DNA from: Rhodoblastus sp963748385
GTDB taxonomy: Bacteria; Pseudomonadota; Alphaproteobacteria; Rhizobiales; Beijerinckiaceae
Assembly: GCA_963748385.1 (NCBI GenBank)
Contig: CAVVIQ010000012.1
Location: forward strand, 496,001 to 560,000
DNA: 64,000 bases
Direction: 5' to 3'
The notes beneath the pieces were generated by a model. It ran no database searches. It was not told the DNA's origin and saw only the letters and a list, made by a program, of their open reading frames with translations. This document shows, one piece after another, positions 9,733 through 19,284 of this stretch. Positions within the stretch are counted from its first letter, which is position 1; each line of letters opens with the position of its first letter. A program made the position numbers and the translations under genes.

Positions 9733-12698
9733 GGCCAGCGGCCCAGGGCGCGCAACTCCCGCAAGGCTTCAGCGTCGCGCGGGGTCACGTCGGGGAATTC
9801 GGGATCGGCGCCGACGAGCTTTGATATCCGCCACGAGCGCGCGCATTTGCGACCCTGGGCGCGGCGGCTGACCACCCCGACGCCGGCCGTCTCGGGCAGA
9901 GTGAAGGCGCCTTGCGGCGGCGGCGCGGCCACGATCTCTATCCCTGAGGTGATGCAGATATCGGCGAAATCGACGCCTTCAAGCGCGGCGCGCAGACTTT
10001 CGTCCGCGATGAAAACCCGCGGGTCGGCTTCGAGCGAGGCGCCGATGGTCTTTTGGGCGCGCTCGATCTCCAGCGCCCCGGTGACCACCGCGCGGACGCG
10101 GCGAAGATTGCGCCATTTGGCCGCCAGCGCCTCGTCGCGCCAAAGCCCCAGCCCGGCGGGGAACTCGGTGAGATGAACCGATTCCGCGCCCTGCGGCCGG
10201 AAGGCGAGCCAGGCTTCTTCCGCCGTGAAGCACAGGATCGGCGCCAGCCATTTCAGCAGCGCGTCGCAAAGAATGTCGATGGCGGTCAGCGCCGCGTTGC
10301 GGGTCACGCTGGAAGGCGGGTCGCAATAGAGACAGTCCTTGCGAATGTCGAAATAGAAGGCGGAAAGATCGCCGGTCATGAAGGACGACAGCAGCGCGAC
10401 CACTTTCTTGTAATCGAAGGCGGCATAGGCCTCGCGGATCGGCGCGTCGATTTCGGCCAGCCGGTGCAGGATATAAAGCTCCAACTCCGGCGTATCGGCC
10501 TTTTGGACCGCTTCCGCCGGATCGAAATGGGCGAGCGCGCCGAGCATCCAGCGGATCGTGTTGCGCAGCTTGCGATAGGTCTCGGAGAAAGTGGCCAGAA
10601 TCTCTTTGCCGATGCGCAGGTCGTCGGAATAATCCGAGGCCGCGACCCATAGCCGCAAGATATCGGCGCCGGCGTCCTTGATCACCGTCTGGGGCGCGAC
10701 GACATTGCCGAGCGATTTCGACATCTTGCGGCCCTTCTCGTCGAGGACGAAACCATGGGTCAGCACGGAATCATAGGGCGCGCGGCCGCGCGTGCCGCAG
10801 CTTTCGAGCAGGCTTGAATGAAACCAGCCGCGATGCTGGTCCGAGCCTTCGAGATACATGACCTCGTCCGGCCCGCCGTCGTGGCGGCGGCGGACGCCGG
10901 CCAGCGTCGGGAAGTTTTTCGGGTCTTCCAGGGTGAAGGCGTGGGTCGAGCCGGAGTCGAACCAGACGTCGAGCACGTCGTCGATTTTCTCGTAACCCGC
11001 CGGGTCGTGGTCGGGCTTGAGGAATCTCTCCGCCGCGCCGTCCTTGTACCAGGCGTCGGCGCCCTCTTGCGCAAAAGCCTCGACGATCCGGGCGTTGACC
11101 TTTTCATCGACCAGAATGTCGTGACCGCCCTTCCTGACGAAAACCGCGATCGGCACGCCCCAGGCGCGCTGGCGCGACACCACCCAATCGGGGCGATTGG
11201 CGATCATGCCGGTGATGCGGTTCTCGCCGGCGGCGGGAACCCATTTTGTTCGCGCGATTTCTTCGAGCGCGATGGCGCGCAGGGTCGGTCCGTTCGAGCT
11301 GGCGCCGAGGGCTTTGGCCGCCGTCGCGTCGAGCGGAGCGGCGAAAGGCTTGTCCATCGCAATGAACCATTGCGGCGTGTTGCGGAAAATGACCGGCTTT
11401 TTCGAGCGCCAGCTGTGCGGATACTGATGCTTCATTTTTCCGCGCGCCAGCAGGGCGCCGGCCTCGATCAGGGCCTTGATCACCCGCTCGTTGGCGTCGC
11501 CCTTGGCGCCCTTGTCGTCGATGACGCGGGCGCCGGGGAAGCCGGGGACTTCGTCGGTATAAAATCCGTCGGCGTCCACCGTATAGGGAATACGCGCATC
11601 GATGCCCCGCTCGTGCAGCAGGCGGCCCGACGCCATCCAGATGTCGAAGTCCTCGCGGCCATGGCCCGGCGCGGTATGGACGAAGCCGGCGCCGGCGTCG
11701 TCGGTGACATGATCGCCGTCGAGCAGCGGAACCTTGAACGTGAAGCCGAGCTTTTCGAGCGGATGGGCGCAGGTCAATGCGGCGAGTTCGCTCGCCGGAA
11801 CCTCGCGGAGCCGTTCGAACGCCTCGACCTTGGCGGCCTGGAACACGCTCTCTGCAAGCTTTTCCGCGAGAAAGAATTGATCGCCCGGCTTGGCCCAGTT
11901 CCCCTCGGGCGCGGCGACGACGCGATAGAGGCCATAGGCGATCTTGTGCGAAAAGGAGATGGCGCGGTTGCCCGGCAGGGTCCAGGGCGTGGTCGTCCAG
12001 ATGACCACGCGCGCATCCGAACCTTTCACGGGAAAGGCCACAAAAACCCAATCCGAGGTGTGGTCCTCATATTCGACTTCGGCTTCGGCCAGCGCCGTCT
12101 TTTCCACCACCGACCACATCACCGGCTTGGAGCCACGATAGAGCAGGCCGTTGGCGGCGAATTTCATGATTTCGCGGGCGATGACGCTTTCGGCGGCAAA
12201 ATCCATGGTGGCGTAGCGGCCCGCCCAGTCGCCGGCGACGCCGAGGCGCTTGAATTCCTCGCGCTGGATGTCGAGCCAATGTTCGGCGAAGGCCCGGCAT
12301 TCGCGGCGGAACTCGACCACCGGCACCTCATCCTTGTTGCGCCCCTTGGCGCGATATTGCTCCTCGATCTTCCATTCGATCGGCAGGCCGTGGCAGTCCC
12401 AGCCCGGCACATAATTGGCGTCCTTGCCCAGCATGCGCTGCGAGCGGGTGACGAGATCCTTGAGAATCTTGTTGAGCGCATGGCCGATATGGATATTGCC
12501 GTTGGCGTAGGGCGGGCCGTCATGCAGCACGAATTTGGGCTTGCCGGCGTTTTCCGCCCACATTTTCCCGGTCAGGCCGATGCTTTCCCAATGGCCCAAC
12601 AGCTCCGGCTCCTTTTTCGGCAGGCCGGCGCGCATCGGGAAATCGGTTTTCGGCAGGTAGAGCGTGGCGGAATAATCGGGGCCCGTCTTCTCGGTCAT
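9729..12698 (-). CDS. ileS: Isoleucine--tRNA ligase
   Basis: Charges tRNA-Ile with isoleucine. It is a 989-residue class Ia synthetase. The HIGH motif is HIGH at residues 70-73, and KMSKS lies near residue 658 in GRKMSKSLGN. The CP1 editing domain contains TTTPWTLPGN and DDAGAGFVHTAPGHG. The C-terminus has only one Cys of the usual zinc-binding module (KCARSW, with no second Cys pair), a degeneration I associate with alphaproteobacterial IleS. The ATG at 12698 is clear. No T-box or other leader structure is recognised upstream. Confidence 0.97.
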   Translation of the reverse strand: MTEKTGPDYSATLYLPKTDFPMRAGLPKKEPELLGHWESIGLTGKMWAENAGKPKFVLHDGPPYANGNIHIGHALNKILKDLVTRSQRMLGKDANYVPGWDCHGLPIEWKIEEQYRAKGRNKDEVPVVEFRRECRAFAEHWLDIQREEFKRLGVAGDWAGRYATMDFAAESVIAREIMKFAANGLLYRGSKPVMWSVVEKTALAEAEVEYEDHTSDWVFVAFPVKGSDARVVIWTTTPWTLPGNRAISFSHKIAYGLYRVVAAPEGNWAKPGDQFFLAEKLAESVFQAAKVEAFERLREVPASELAALTCAHPLEKLGFTFKVPLLDGDHVTDDAGAGFVHTAPGHGREDFDIWMASGRLLHERGIDARIPYTVDADGFYTDEVPGFPGARVIDDKGAKGDANERVIKALIEAGALLARGKMKHQYPHSWRSKKPVIFRNTPQWFIAMDKPFAAPLDATAAKALGASSNGPTLRAIALEEIARTKWVPAAGENRITGMIANRPDWVVSRQRAWGVPIAVFVRKGGHDILVDEKVNARIVEAFAQEGADAWYKDGAAERFLKPDHDPAGYEKIDDVLDVWFDSGSTHAFTLEDPKNFPTLAGVRRRHDGGPDEVMYLEGSDQHRGWFHSSLLESCGTRGRAPYDSVLTHGFVLDEKGRKMSKSLGNVVAPQTVIKDAGADILRLWVAASDYSDDLRIGKEILATFSETYRKLRNTIRWMLGALAHFDPAEAVQKADTPELELYILHRLAEIDAPIREAYAAFDYKKVVALLSSFMTGDLSAFYFDIRKDCLYCDPPSSVTRNAALTAIDILCDALLKWLAPILCFTAEEAWLAFRPQGAESVHLTEFPAGLGLWRDEALAAKWRNLRRVRAVVTGALEIERAQKTIGASLEADPRVFIADESLRAALEGVDFADICITSGIEIVAAPPPQGAFTLPETAGVGVVSRRAQGRKCARSWRISKLVGADPEFPDVTPRDAEALRELRALGRWP

Positions 12699-12895
12699 GG
12701 CGAAGAAACTCTGTGGCGAAGGGCCGCGAGGCCCGGATCGACGAAGGTGCGCGGAAAAGGCGGAAAATCCCGGCGCGCCGGCGAGCGCAAAGGCTCAGCC
12801 GCGAGCCGGGCCGATAATTCGCCGGGAGAGAGGGCGCGCGCGAAACGACATCCGGCCTTTTAGCAAAACCTGAGCCCGCGAATAAAGGCCCCGCA

Positions 12896-12931
12896 ACAAA
12901 AAAGCGCAGGCGGAGCCATCTCCGCCCGCGC
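12896..12931 (-). terminator. Intrinsic terminator after pntB
   Basis: A 12-base arm at 12904-12915 pairs with 12920-12931 around a CCAT loop, with one A/C mismatch. On the minus strand it is followed directly by six T (complement of 12898-12903). It lies just after the pntB stop and ends the pntAa-pntAb-pntB transcript. Confidence 0.85.
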
Positions 12932-12955
12932 CTTTGTTCCCACGCGGTTTCGGCC

Positions 12956-14359
12956 TTAGTGGTTCATGGCCTTGATGATGCTCTCGACCACTTTCTTGGC
13001 GTCGCCGAACAGCATCATCGTATTGTCCTTGAAGAACAATTCGTTCTCGACGCCGGCGTAGCCCGAGCTCATCGAGCGCTTGACGAACATCACCGTCTTG
13101 GCCTTTTCGACGTCGAGGATCGGCATGCCATAGATCGGCGAGGCCTTGTCGGTCTTGGCCGCCGGATTGGTCACGTCATTGGCGCCGATCACGAAGGCGA
13201 CGTCGGCCTGGGCGAATTCGGAATTGATGTCCTCCAGTTCGAACACCTCGTCATAGGGGACATTGGCTTCCGCCAGCAGCACGTTCATATGGCCGGGCAT
13301 GCGGCCCGCCACCGGATGGATGGCGTATTTGACCTCGACGCCCTCGGCCTTGAGCAGGTCGGCCATTTCGCGCAAAGCATGCTGGGCCTGGGCCACCGCC
13401 ATGCCATAACCGGGCGCGATGATGACCTTGGACGAGTTCTCGAGAATATAGGCCGCGTCGTCCGGCGAGCCCTGCTTGACCGGCCGGCTTTCTTTCGCGC
13501 CGCCGCCAGCCGCCGCGCTCTCGCCGCCGAAGCCGCCGAGGATGACCGAGATGAAGGAGCGGTTCATGCCTTTGCACATGATATAGGACAGGATCGCGCC
13601 CGATGAGCCGACCAGGGCGCCGGTGATGATCAGCGCCAGATTGCCGAGAGTGAAGCCGATGCCGGCCGCCGCCCAGCCCGAATAGGAGTTGAGCATCGAG
13701 ATCACCACCGGCATGTCGGCGCCGCCGATCGGGATGATCAGCAGCACGCCGAGCGCCAGCGAGACCAGCACGATCAGCAGGAACAGGACGGCGGCGCCGC
13801 TCGCAAAGAAAGAAGCGATCAGCAGGACGAGGGAGAGCCCCAGCGCAAGATTGATGGCGTGGCGCTGCGGCAGCATGATCGGCTTGCCGGACATGCGGCC
13901 GTCGAGCTTCAGAAAGGCGATGACCGAGCCGGTGAAGGTGATGGCGCCGATGGCCGCGCCGAGCGACATTTCGATCAGGCTAGCCGGATGAATGTCGCCG
14001 GGAACGCCAATGCCGAAAGCCTCCGGCGCGAAAAGCGCGCCCGACGCCACCAGAACCGCCGCCAAGCCGACCAGCGAGTGGAAGAAGGCGACCAGCTGCG
14101 GCATCTTGGTCATTTCGATGCGCCGCGCCACAACGGCGCCGACGCCGCCGCCGAGGCCGAGGCCGACGACCACGAACACCCAGCCAAACAGGTCCGACGG
14201 CGGCCTGAGGGCCAGCGTCGTGAGGATGGCGATGGCCATGCCGATCATGCCGTAGCGGTTGCCCTGGCGCGAGGTGGTGGGATGCGACAGGCCGCGCAAG
14301 GCGAAAATGAACAGGACGCCGGCGACGAGATAGAGAAGGGCTGCGAGATTGACGTTCAT
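12956..14359 (-). CDS. pntB: NAD(P) transhydrogenase subunit beta
   Basis: Inner-membrane and NADP-binding part of the proton-translocating transhydrogenase, which uses the proton gradient to reduce NADP with NADH. 467 residues: an N-terminal membrane domain with about nine hydrophobic segments, then the soluble domain III from about residue 290. Domain III carries the NADP-site sequences APGYGMAVAQAQ and IGANDVTNPAA. It follows pntAb after five bases and ends at a strong terminator. Confidence 0.97.
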   Translation of the reverse strand: MNVNLAALLYLVAGVLFIFALRGLSHPTTSRQGNRYGMIGMAIAILTTLALRPPSDLFGWVFVVVGLGLGGGVGAVVARRIEMTKMPQLVAFFHSLVGLAAVLVASGALFAPEAFGIGVPGDIHPASLIEMSLGAAIGAITFTGSVIAFLKLDGRMSGKPIMLPQRHAINLALGLSLVLLIASFFASGAAVLFLLIVLVSLALGVLLIIPIGGADMPVVISMLNSYSGWAAAGIGFTLGNLALIITGALVGSSGAILSYIMCKGMNRSFISVILGGFGGESAAAGGGAKESRPVKQGSPDDAAYILENSSKVIIAPGYGMAVAQAQHALREMADLLKAEGVEVKYAIHPVAGRMPGHMNVLLAEANVPYDEVFELEDINSEFAQADVAFVIGANDVTNPAAKTDKASPIYGMPILDVEKAKTVMFVKRSMSSGYAGVENELFFKDNTMMLFGDAKKVVESIIKAMNH

Positions 14360-14364
14360 GGATC

Positions 14365-14835
14365 TCAGCCCTTCTTCTTGTACATGGCGAGCATTCGCGC
14401 GGTGACGAGGAAGCCGCCGAAAATGTTCACCGAGGCGAGGACCAGCGCGATGAAGCCGAAGACGCGCGCCCAGACCGGGCCGCTGTCCAGCGCGCCCGCA
14501 CCATCCACGCCGACCGCCAGCAGGGCGCCGACGACGATGACCGAGGAAATGGCGTTGGTGACCGACATCAAGGGCGTATGGAGCGCCGGGGTCACCGACC
14601 AGACCACGTAATAGCCGACGAAGACCGCGAGGACGAAAATCGCCAGGCGGAAGACGAAGGGATCGATCGCGCCGCCGCTCGCCGCATGGGCGGCGGCGCC
14701 CGCCGCGTCGGCGACATGGTCCAGATGTGAGGCCCGGTCGGCGTAAGCCTGCGCGGCGTCGGCGGCGGCCCGCGCCGTCCGCGCCGCGTCCTGCGCTCGC
14801 TCGACCAGCGTTTGTGCGTCAGTAGCCATTTTCAT
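14365..14835 (-). CDS. pntAb: NAD(P) transhydrogenase subunit alpha part 2 (membrane segment)
   Basis: Membrane-spanning part of the alpha subunit, encoded separately as in other alphaproteobacteria. 156 residues: an Ala-rich, probably helical N-terminus (residues 5-50), then three or four membrane helices containing PALHTPLMSVTNAISS, the conserved turn of this subunit. The ATG at 14835 is chosen because GAGAGGGG sits just upstream; an ATG two codons later is an alternative. It lies between pntAa and pntB. Confidence 0.93.
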   Translation of the reverse strand: MKMATDAQTLVERAQDAARTARAAADAAQAYADRASHLDHVADAAGAAAHAASGGAIDPFVFRLAIFVLAVFVGYYVVWSVTPALHTPLMSVTNAISSVIVVGALLAVGVDGAGALDSGPVWARVFGFIALVLASVNIFGGFLVTARMLAMYKKKG

Positions 14836-14910
14836 CGCCCCTCTCTCGGGCTTCAATCGGGTGGTTGGACCGGCGGCTCAGGCCGCCTCGAAATTGGGCG
14901 GGCGGCGGCC

Positions 14911-16047
14911 TCATGCCGCCGCGAAACCAGGATGCACGATCGCGCCGCCGGAGGTGAGCCGGGTCGCCTTGACCAACTCGTCCTCGCCGTCGACCTTGAG
15001 CGCCTTGCTCTCCTTGTCGATCATGGTCTCGAGGAAGGCGAACAGGTTCTTGGCGTAAAGCTGCGAAGCGGTGGCGGCGAGACGGCCGGCGACATTGAGA
15101 TGTCCGACGATCTTCACGTGGTTGTCGGTGACGACGACCTCGCCCGGTTTGGCCAGTTCGCAGTTTCCGCCGCGCTCGACCGCGAGATCGACGATCACCG
15201 AGCCGGGGCGCATCGAGGCGACCATGTCCGCCGAGATCAGGCGCGGCGCCGGGCGGCCGGGAATCAGCGCGGTGGTGACGACAATGTCCTGCTTGGCGAT
15301 GTGCGAGGCGGTCAGCGCCGCCTGCTTCGCCTGATATTCCTTCGACATTTCCTTGGCGTAGCCGCCCGCCGTCTGGGCCTGCCTGAACTCGTCGTCCTCG
15401 ACCGCGAGGAATTTGGCGCCGAGCGATTCGACCTGCTCCTTGGTGGCCGGGCGCACGTCGGTGGCGGTGACCACCGCGCCGAGACGGCGCGCCGTGGCGA
15501 TGGCCTGCAGGCCGGCGACGCCGACGCCCATGATGAAGATCTTGGCGGCCGGAACCGTGCCGGCGGCGGTCATCATCATGGGAATGGCGCGGCCATATTC
15601 GCCCGCGGCGTCGATCACCGCGCGATAACCGGCGAGATTGGCCTGCGAGGACAAAACGTCCATCACCTGGGCGCGGGTGATGCGGGGCATCAGCTCCATG
15701 GCGAAGGCCTGGACATCGGCCTTGGCCAGGGCGGCGAGCGCCTCGTGCTGGCCATAGGGGTCCATGATCGCCAGAACCGCCGCGCCCGTATTGACCCCGG
15801 CCAGCGCTTGCGCCCCCGGGCGGCGGACCGCCAGCACCACATCGGCGCCCGAGACGGCGGCTTGAGCGTCGGGCGCGATTTTCGCCCCGGCCTTTTCGAA
15901 ATCCGCGTCGGTTATGCCGGAGCCCAGGCCGGCGCCGGCCTGCACGGCGACCTCGGCGCCGAGGCCGATATATTTCTTCACGGTTTCGGGCGTCGCCGCG
16001 ACGCGCGCTTCATTGGCGTCGGTTTCGGCGGGAACGGCAATGCGCAT
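14911..16047 (-). CDS. pntAa: NAD(P) transhydrogenase subunit alpha part 1 (NAD-binding)
   Basis: Soluble NAD(H)-binding domain I of the transhydrogenase. 378 residues, beginning MRIAVPAETDANEARVA and containing the Rossmann motif GVGVAGLQAIATARRLGA and the mobile-loop region DVRPATKEQVESLGAKF. The open frame continues upstream of the ATG at 16047, but that extension has no family character. First protein of the pnt operon apart from a possible 25-codon leader ORF. Confidence 0.96.
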   Translation of the reverse strand: MRIAVPAETDANEARVAATPETVKKYIGLGAEVAVQAGAGLGSGITDADFEKAGAKIAPDAQAAVSGADVVLAVRRPGAQALAGVNTGAAVLAIMDPYGQHEALAALAKADVQAFAMELMPRITRAQVMDVLSSQANLAGYRAVIDAAGEYGRAIPMMMTAAGTVPAAKIFIMGVGVAGLQAIATARRLGAVVTATDVRPATKEQVESLGAKFLAVEDDEFRQAQTAGGYAKEMSKEYQAKQAALTASHIAKQDIVVTTALIPGRPAPRLISADMVASMRPGSVIVDLAVERGGNCELAKPGEVVVTDNHVKIVGHLNVAGRLAATASQLYAKNLFAFLETMIDKESKALKVDGEDELVKATRLTSGGAIVHPGFAAA

Positions 16048-16120
16048 GAACAACTCCAATTGGTCCGCGGCGGCGCGGGTCTCGAAAGCTCCGCCCGGAG
16101 CACGATCGCGTTGGCAGGAT

Positions 16121-16198
16121 CTAGAGGTTGGAAACGGCGCGCGGCGAAACGAAAGAAACGTCGCCCGGCGCGCCGGCGCTGATTTCACTCGCCGCCAT
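16121..16198 (-). CDS. Possible 25-codon leader ORF upstream of pntAa
   Basis: A 25-codon frame (MAASEISAGAPG...) opens with an ATG preceded by a very strong ribosome-binding sequence, AGGAGAGG, at good spacing. It stops with TAG 73 bases before pntAa. No family is recognised. Its size and position fit a leader peptide or a tiny protein of the pnt operon, but a chance ORF behind a purine-rich stretch is possible. Confidence 0.4.
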   Translation of the reverse strand: MAASEISAGAPGDVSFVSPRAVSNL

Positions 16199-16338
16199 TA
16201 TCCTCTCCTTCGTGAATTCCGTGATCTGGCCGGTCCGGCCAAGCCGGCTCCTTTTTCCAGAAGGGGCGGCCCGAAGCAAGTCGGCAAAAAGAAGGTCCCC
16301 CGAAATCACCGCATCTTTTCGGCGGCTGGCGGAGAAAA

Positions 16339-17706
16339 TCAGAAAAAAGCCGGCGAATCGAGGCCCGCCGCCGCCAGCGCGGCAGCCTGACGCGCCGCCA
16401 GCGCGTCGAGATCGAAGTTTTCCAGCGCCTCCTCGAACAGGCTGTGGAAATTCAAGCGCGCCGCCAGATGAAGGAAGGCGCCGCCAAGGCCGATCGCGGC
16501 GCGGTCCATGAAGACGAATTCGCGCGGAATGGTCACCGGCCCCTTTTCGCGCAGCCTGCGCCGCACTTCGGCCGCCTCGCTTCGCCCATAGGCGCCGGCG
16601 GAGACCCCATCGGCTATGGTGCGAACGCGGTCGTCGAGCAACGGCCCGAGAATGAAACGCGCCCAGAGGGTGAGGATTTCGATCAACTCCCCGGTCAGAT
16701 TGCGGAAGCCCCAGACCGAAAAAGCCTCGGCGACCTGATCGCGCCGGTCCTGGAGCAGGCCGCGATAGAGCTGGACCACCCCGCCGACGAAGGACGGCGG
16801 AAAGACGCGGATGCAGCCATAATCCAGCAGGTTGATCCCGGAAGCTTCCCCCTCCTCCCGGAAAACGGCGTAATTGCCGAGATGCGGGTCGCCGTGGATC
16901 ACGCCGTAATGGGCGAAAGGCGACCACCATGCCCCGAAAATCGCCCGCGCGACCCGGTTGCGCTCGGCCTCGGGCGCCTCGACCAGCTTCAGGATCTTTT
17001 CCCCCTCCATCCAGTCCAGGGTCAGAAGCCGGCCGGTGGAAAGAGCGTCATGGACGCCGGGGACGCGGATGTCGCCGCGCCCCGCCAGCATCGCTGCGTA
17101 AAGACGGGCGTGCTTCGCTTCGCGGCGATAGTCCAGCTCCTCGCGCAGTCGCTCGGCGATTTCCTGGGCGGCCTCGCGCGCGTCGATCGCCGGCTCGATG
17201 CGCTTTTGCAACGCCAGAACCATGTCGAGCTGGGCGAGATCGGCCTCCACCGCCGAGGCCATGTCGGGATATTGCAGCTTGCAGGCGACCTCGGCGCCGT
17301 CGAGCGTGCGGGCGCGATGAACCTGGCCGAGCGAGGCGGCGGCGGCGGGATGGAGGTCGAAAGCCGCAAATTTCCTTTGCCAATCCGGCCCGAGTTCGCT
17401 CGCCATCCGGCGGCGCACGAAAGCTGCGCCCATCGGCGGCGCCTCGCTTTGCAGGCTGGCCAGGGCTTGCGCATATTCGTGCGGCAAGGCCTCGGGAATG
17501 GTGGCGAGGAGCTGGGCCGCCTTCATCAGCGGGCCTTTCAGCCCGCCGAGCGCCCGCGCCAAAGCCTCGGCGTCGCTGTCCCGCCCGCCGTCCCGGCCCA
17601 AAAGCCGCGCGCCGGCGAGCCGCGCCGCGAACCCCCCCGCCTGCGCGCCCACCGCGAGGTAGCGGGCGGCGCGGGCGCCAAAGCGATTGGCTTCATCGTC
17701 CTTCAT
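16339..17706 (-). CDS. ABC1/UbiB-family atypical kinase-like protein
   Basis: 455 residues of the ABC1 (ADCK/UbiB) family, atypical kinases or ATPases often linked to ubiquinone or lipid metabolism. Motifs: the family KxxQ helix in LKGPLMKAAQLLAT, the Ala-rich nucleotide loop AAAASLGQVHRA (replacing the Gly-rich loop of ordinary kinases), the invariant Lys in EVACKLQYP, and the catalytic loop HYGVIHGDPHLGNY followed by LLDYGC (the metal-binding Asp). It is shorter than UbiB and lacks C-terminal membrane helices, so it is more likely an ABC1 paralogue than UbiB itself. Confidence 0.88.
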   Translation of the reverse strand: MKDDEANRFGARAARYLAVGAQAGGFAARLAGARLLGRDGGRDSDAEALARALGGLKGPLMKAAQLLATIPEALPHEYAQALASLQSEAPPMGAAFVRRRMASELGPDWQRKFAAFDLHPAAAASLGQVHRARTLDGAEVACKLQYPDMASAVEADLAQLDMVLALQKRIEPAIDAREAAQEIAERLREELDYRREAKHARLYAAMLAGRGDIRVPGVHDALSTGRLLTLDWMEGEKILKLVEAPEAERNRVARAIFGAWWSPFAHYGVIHGDPHLGNYAVFREEGEASGINLLDYGCIRVFPPSFVGGVVQLYRGLLQDRRDQVAEAFSVWGFRNLTGELIEILTLWARFILGPLLDDRVRTIADGVSAGAYGRSEAAEVRRRLREKGPVTIPREFVFMDRAAIGLGGAFLHLAARLNFHSLFEEALENFDLDALAARQAAALAAAGLDSPAFF

Positions 17707-17726
17707 GCGCCAAGCCTTCGCATCCC

Positions 17727-18284
17727 TCAGCGCCCGTAGGTTCCGGTCAGGCCGGCCTTGCCCAGGGAATTGGCGTTGATGATGAATCCGGCGACCGAGG
17801 CGGTGGCGTGCGGCGGCAAAGCGAGCTTGTCCACCTTCAGAGCGTAAATCGTGAAATTATAGTGGTGCGGCTTGTCGCCCCTCGGCGGACAAGGGCCGCC
17901 ATAGCCGGGGGTTCCGAAATCGGTGCTGACCTGTTTCGCCCCCGCCGGCAGGCCGGCGCCTTTCCCGTCGCCCGCTCCCTGCGGCAGGCCGGTGACATGG
18001 GCGGGAATGTCATAGACCACCCAATGCCAGAATCCCGCGCCGCCAGTCGGCGCGTCGGGATCGTGGACCAGGACGGCGAAGCTTTTCGTTCCCGGCGGCG
18101 GATCGCGCCAGGCCAGGGCCGGCGAAAGATTGCCGCCCGCGCAGCCGAAGCCATTATATACAAAGGTGTCGGCGATCCTGCCGCCGCCCGGCATGATGTC
18201 CGGGCTGCGCAATTCGAAAGCCATGGCGGGCGCCGCGGCGCCCGCGAGCAGCAGGATCGACGCCAGAAGCTGTTTCAACGCCAT
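17727..18284 (-). CDS. YbhB/YbcL family PEBP-like protein, exported
   Basis: 185 residues with a signal peptide (LLASILLLAGAAAPAMA). The phosphatidylethanolamine-binding-protein fold is marked by the conserved ligand-site sequences LVHDPDAP and GPCPPRGDKPHHY. It is probably periplasmic. The biochemical role of bacterial members is not established. It sits 12 bases downstream of the alpha/beta hydrolase gene and 20 bases upstream of the ABC1 gene, so all three may be co-transcribed. Confidence 0.9.
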   Translation of the reverse strand: MALKQLLASILLLAGAAAPAMAFELRSPDIMPGGGRIADTFVYNGFGCAGGNLSPALAWRDPPPGTKSFAVLVHDPDAPTGGAGFWHWVVYDIPAHVTGLPQGAGDGKGAGLPAGAKQVSTDFGTPGYGGPCPPRGDKPHHYNFTIYALKVDKLALPPHATASVAGFIINANSLGKAGLTGTYGR

Positions 18285-18296
18285 TCCCGTCTCCTT

Positions 18297-19271
18297 TCAT
18301 GGCTTCTGACTCATTCGCGCCAGAACCTTGCGAATGAAATCCTCGGTTTCGGCCAGGTGGGTCAAAGGCAGCATATGGCCGCCCGGAATCCTGGTCATCT
18401 CAGCGCCCGGCGCCTCGGCGCAGAAATCCGCGCCCTGACGTTCGGGGTCGAGCAGCCTGTCGCTTTCACCGTAAAGCACGCCGATCGGCAGGTCGAGCGC
18501 GCCATAGCGCCGGACCATCCCCGGCAATTCGCGCGGCTGCGTGAGAATATCGCTCGCGGCGGCCAGCAAAGCCGAAGGCCGCGCGCCAAGCAGGCCGCCG
18601 CCCCTGGTCCAGAACCGCGCGGGCATGGGATCGGGCGCGAAAGTCAGTTCGCGCGCCACGCCCGAGCGCAAAAGCGTCAGGACTGGACCGATGCTCCAGG
18701 CCGCGAGCCACCATATGAAGCGGCTGCGCCAAGCCAGACCGCCGAGGATTTTCGACCGTGCGGCGACGAGATGGGTGAGCGGCGCGACCAGCGCCAGGCC
18801 GCCGATCCTGTCGCGATGATCGAGCGCCAGCGCCAGGGCGACCGCGCCGCCAAGCGAGTGGCCGACGACCAAAGGCTTTTCCAAGTCGAGCGCCTCGATC
18901 GCCTGCGCCATGATCCCCGCCTGTTTGGCGAGCGTCTGGGGATGCGCCGTCTGGGAATAGCCCGACCCCGGCCGGTCGATCAGCACCACGCGGCGTTCGG
19001 GGAACCACGCCGCAAGCGCATAAGCGAATTCGTTGAGCTGGCCGAGCAGGCCATGGATGAAGACGAGCGGCGGCTCGCTGAGGCCGGGCCGCGCGCCGCT
19101 GTCCGCCACATGAAGGCGGAGCGGGCTTCCTTCGCCGCCGACCTCGATGAACCGGCCGATGGGCGGGACGAGCAATTCGATGAAGCGGACCAGCGCCAGA
19201 TTGAACAGGATCAGGACGCCGAACGCGATCAGCCCGTAAAGGACCAGCCACAGCGCGGCGAGGATCAGCAT
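18297..19271 (-). CDS. Alpha/beta hydrolase, membrane-anchored
   Basis: 324 residues with an N-terminal membrane segment (about residues 5-30) followed by an alpha/beta hydrolase domain. It has an HGLLGQ oxyanion region (about 73-78), the nucleophile elbow GHSLGG with Ser139, an acid in the YGESDRLLDPE region and the catalytic His in GGHMLPL. The substrate is unknown. It is followed closely by the YbhB-like gene and preceded by the M3 peptidase gene, with 13 bases between the two ORFs. Confidence 0.88.
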   Translation of the reverse strand: MLILAALWLVLYGLIAFGVLILFNLALVRFIELLVPPIGRFIEVGGEGSPLRLHVADSGARPGLSEPPLVFIHGLLGQLNEFAYALAAWFPERRVVLIDRPGSGYSQTAHPQTLAKQAGIMAQAIEALDLEKPLVVGHSLGGAVALALALDHRDRIGGLALVAPLTHLVAARSKILGGLAWRSRFIWWLAAWSIGPVLTLLRSGVARELTFAPDPMPARFWTRGGGLLGARPSALLAAASDILTQPRELPGMVRRYGALDLPIGVLYGESDRLLDPERQGADFCAEAPGAEMTRIPGGHMLPLTHLAETEDFIRKVLARMSQKP

Positions 19272-19284
19272 GGGCTTTCCCGGT

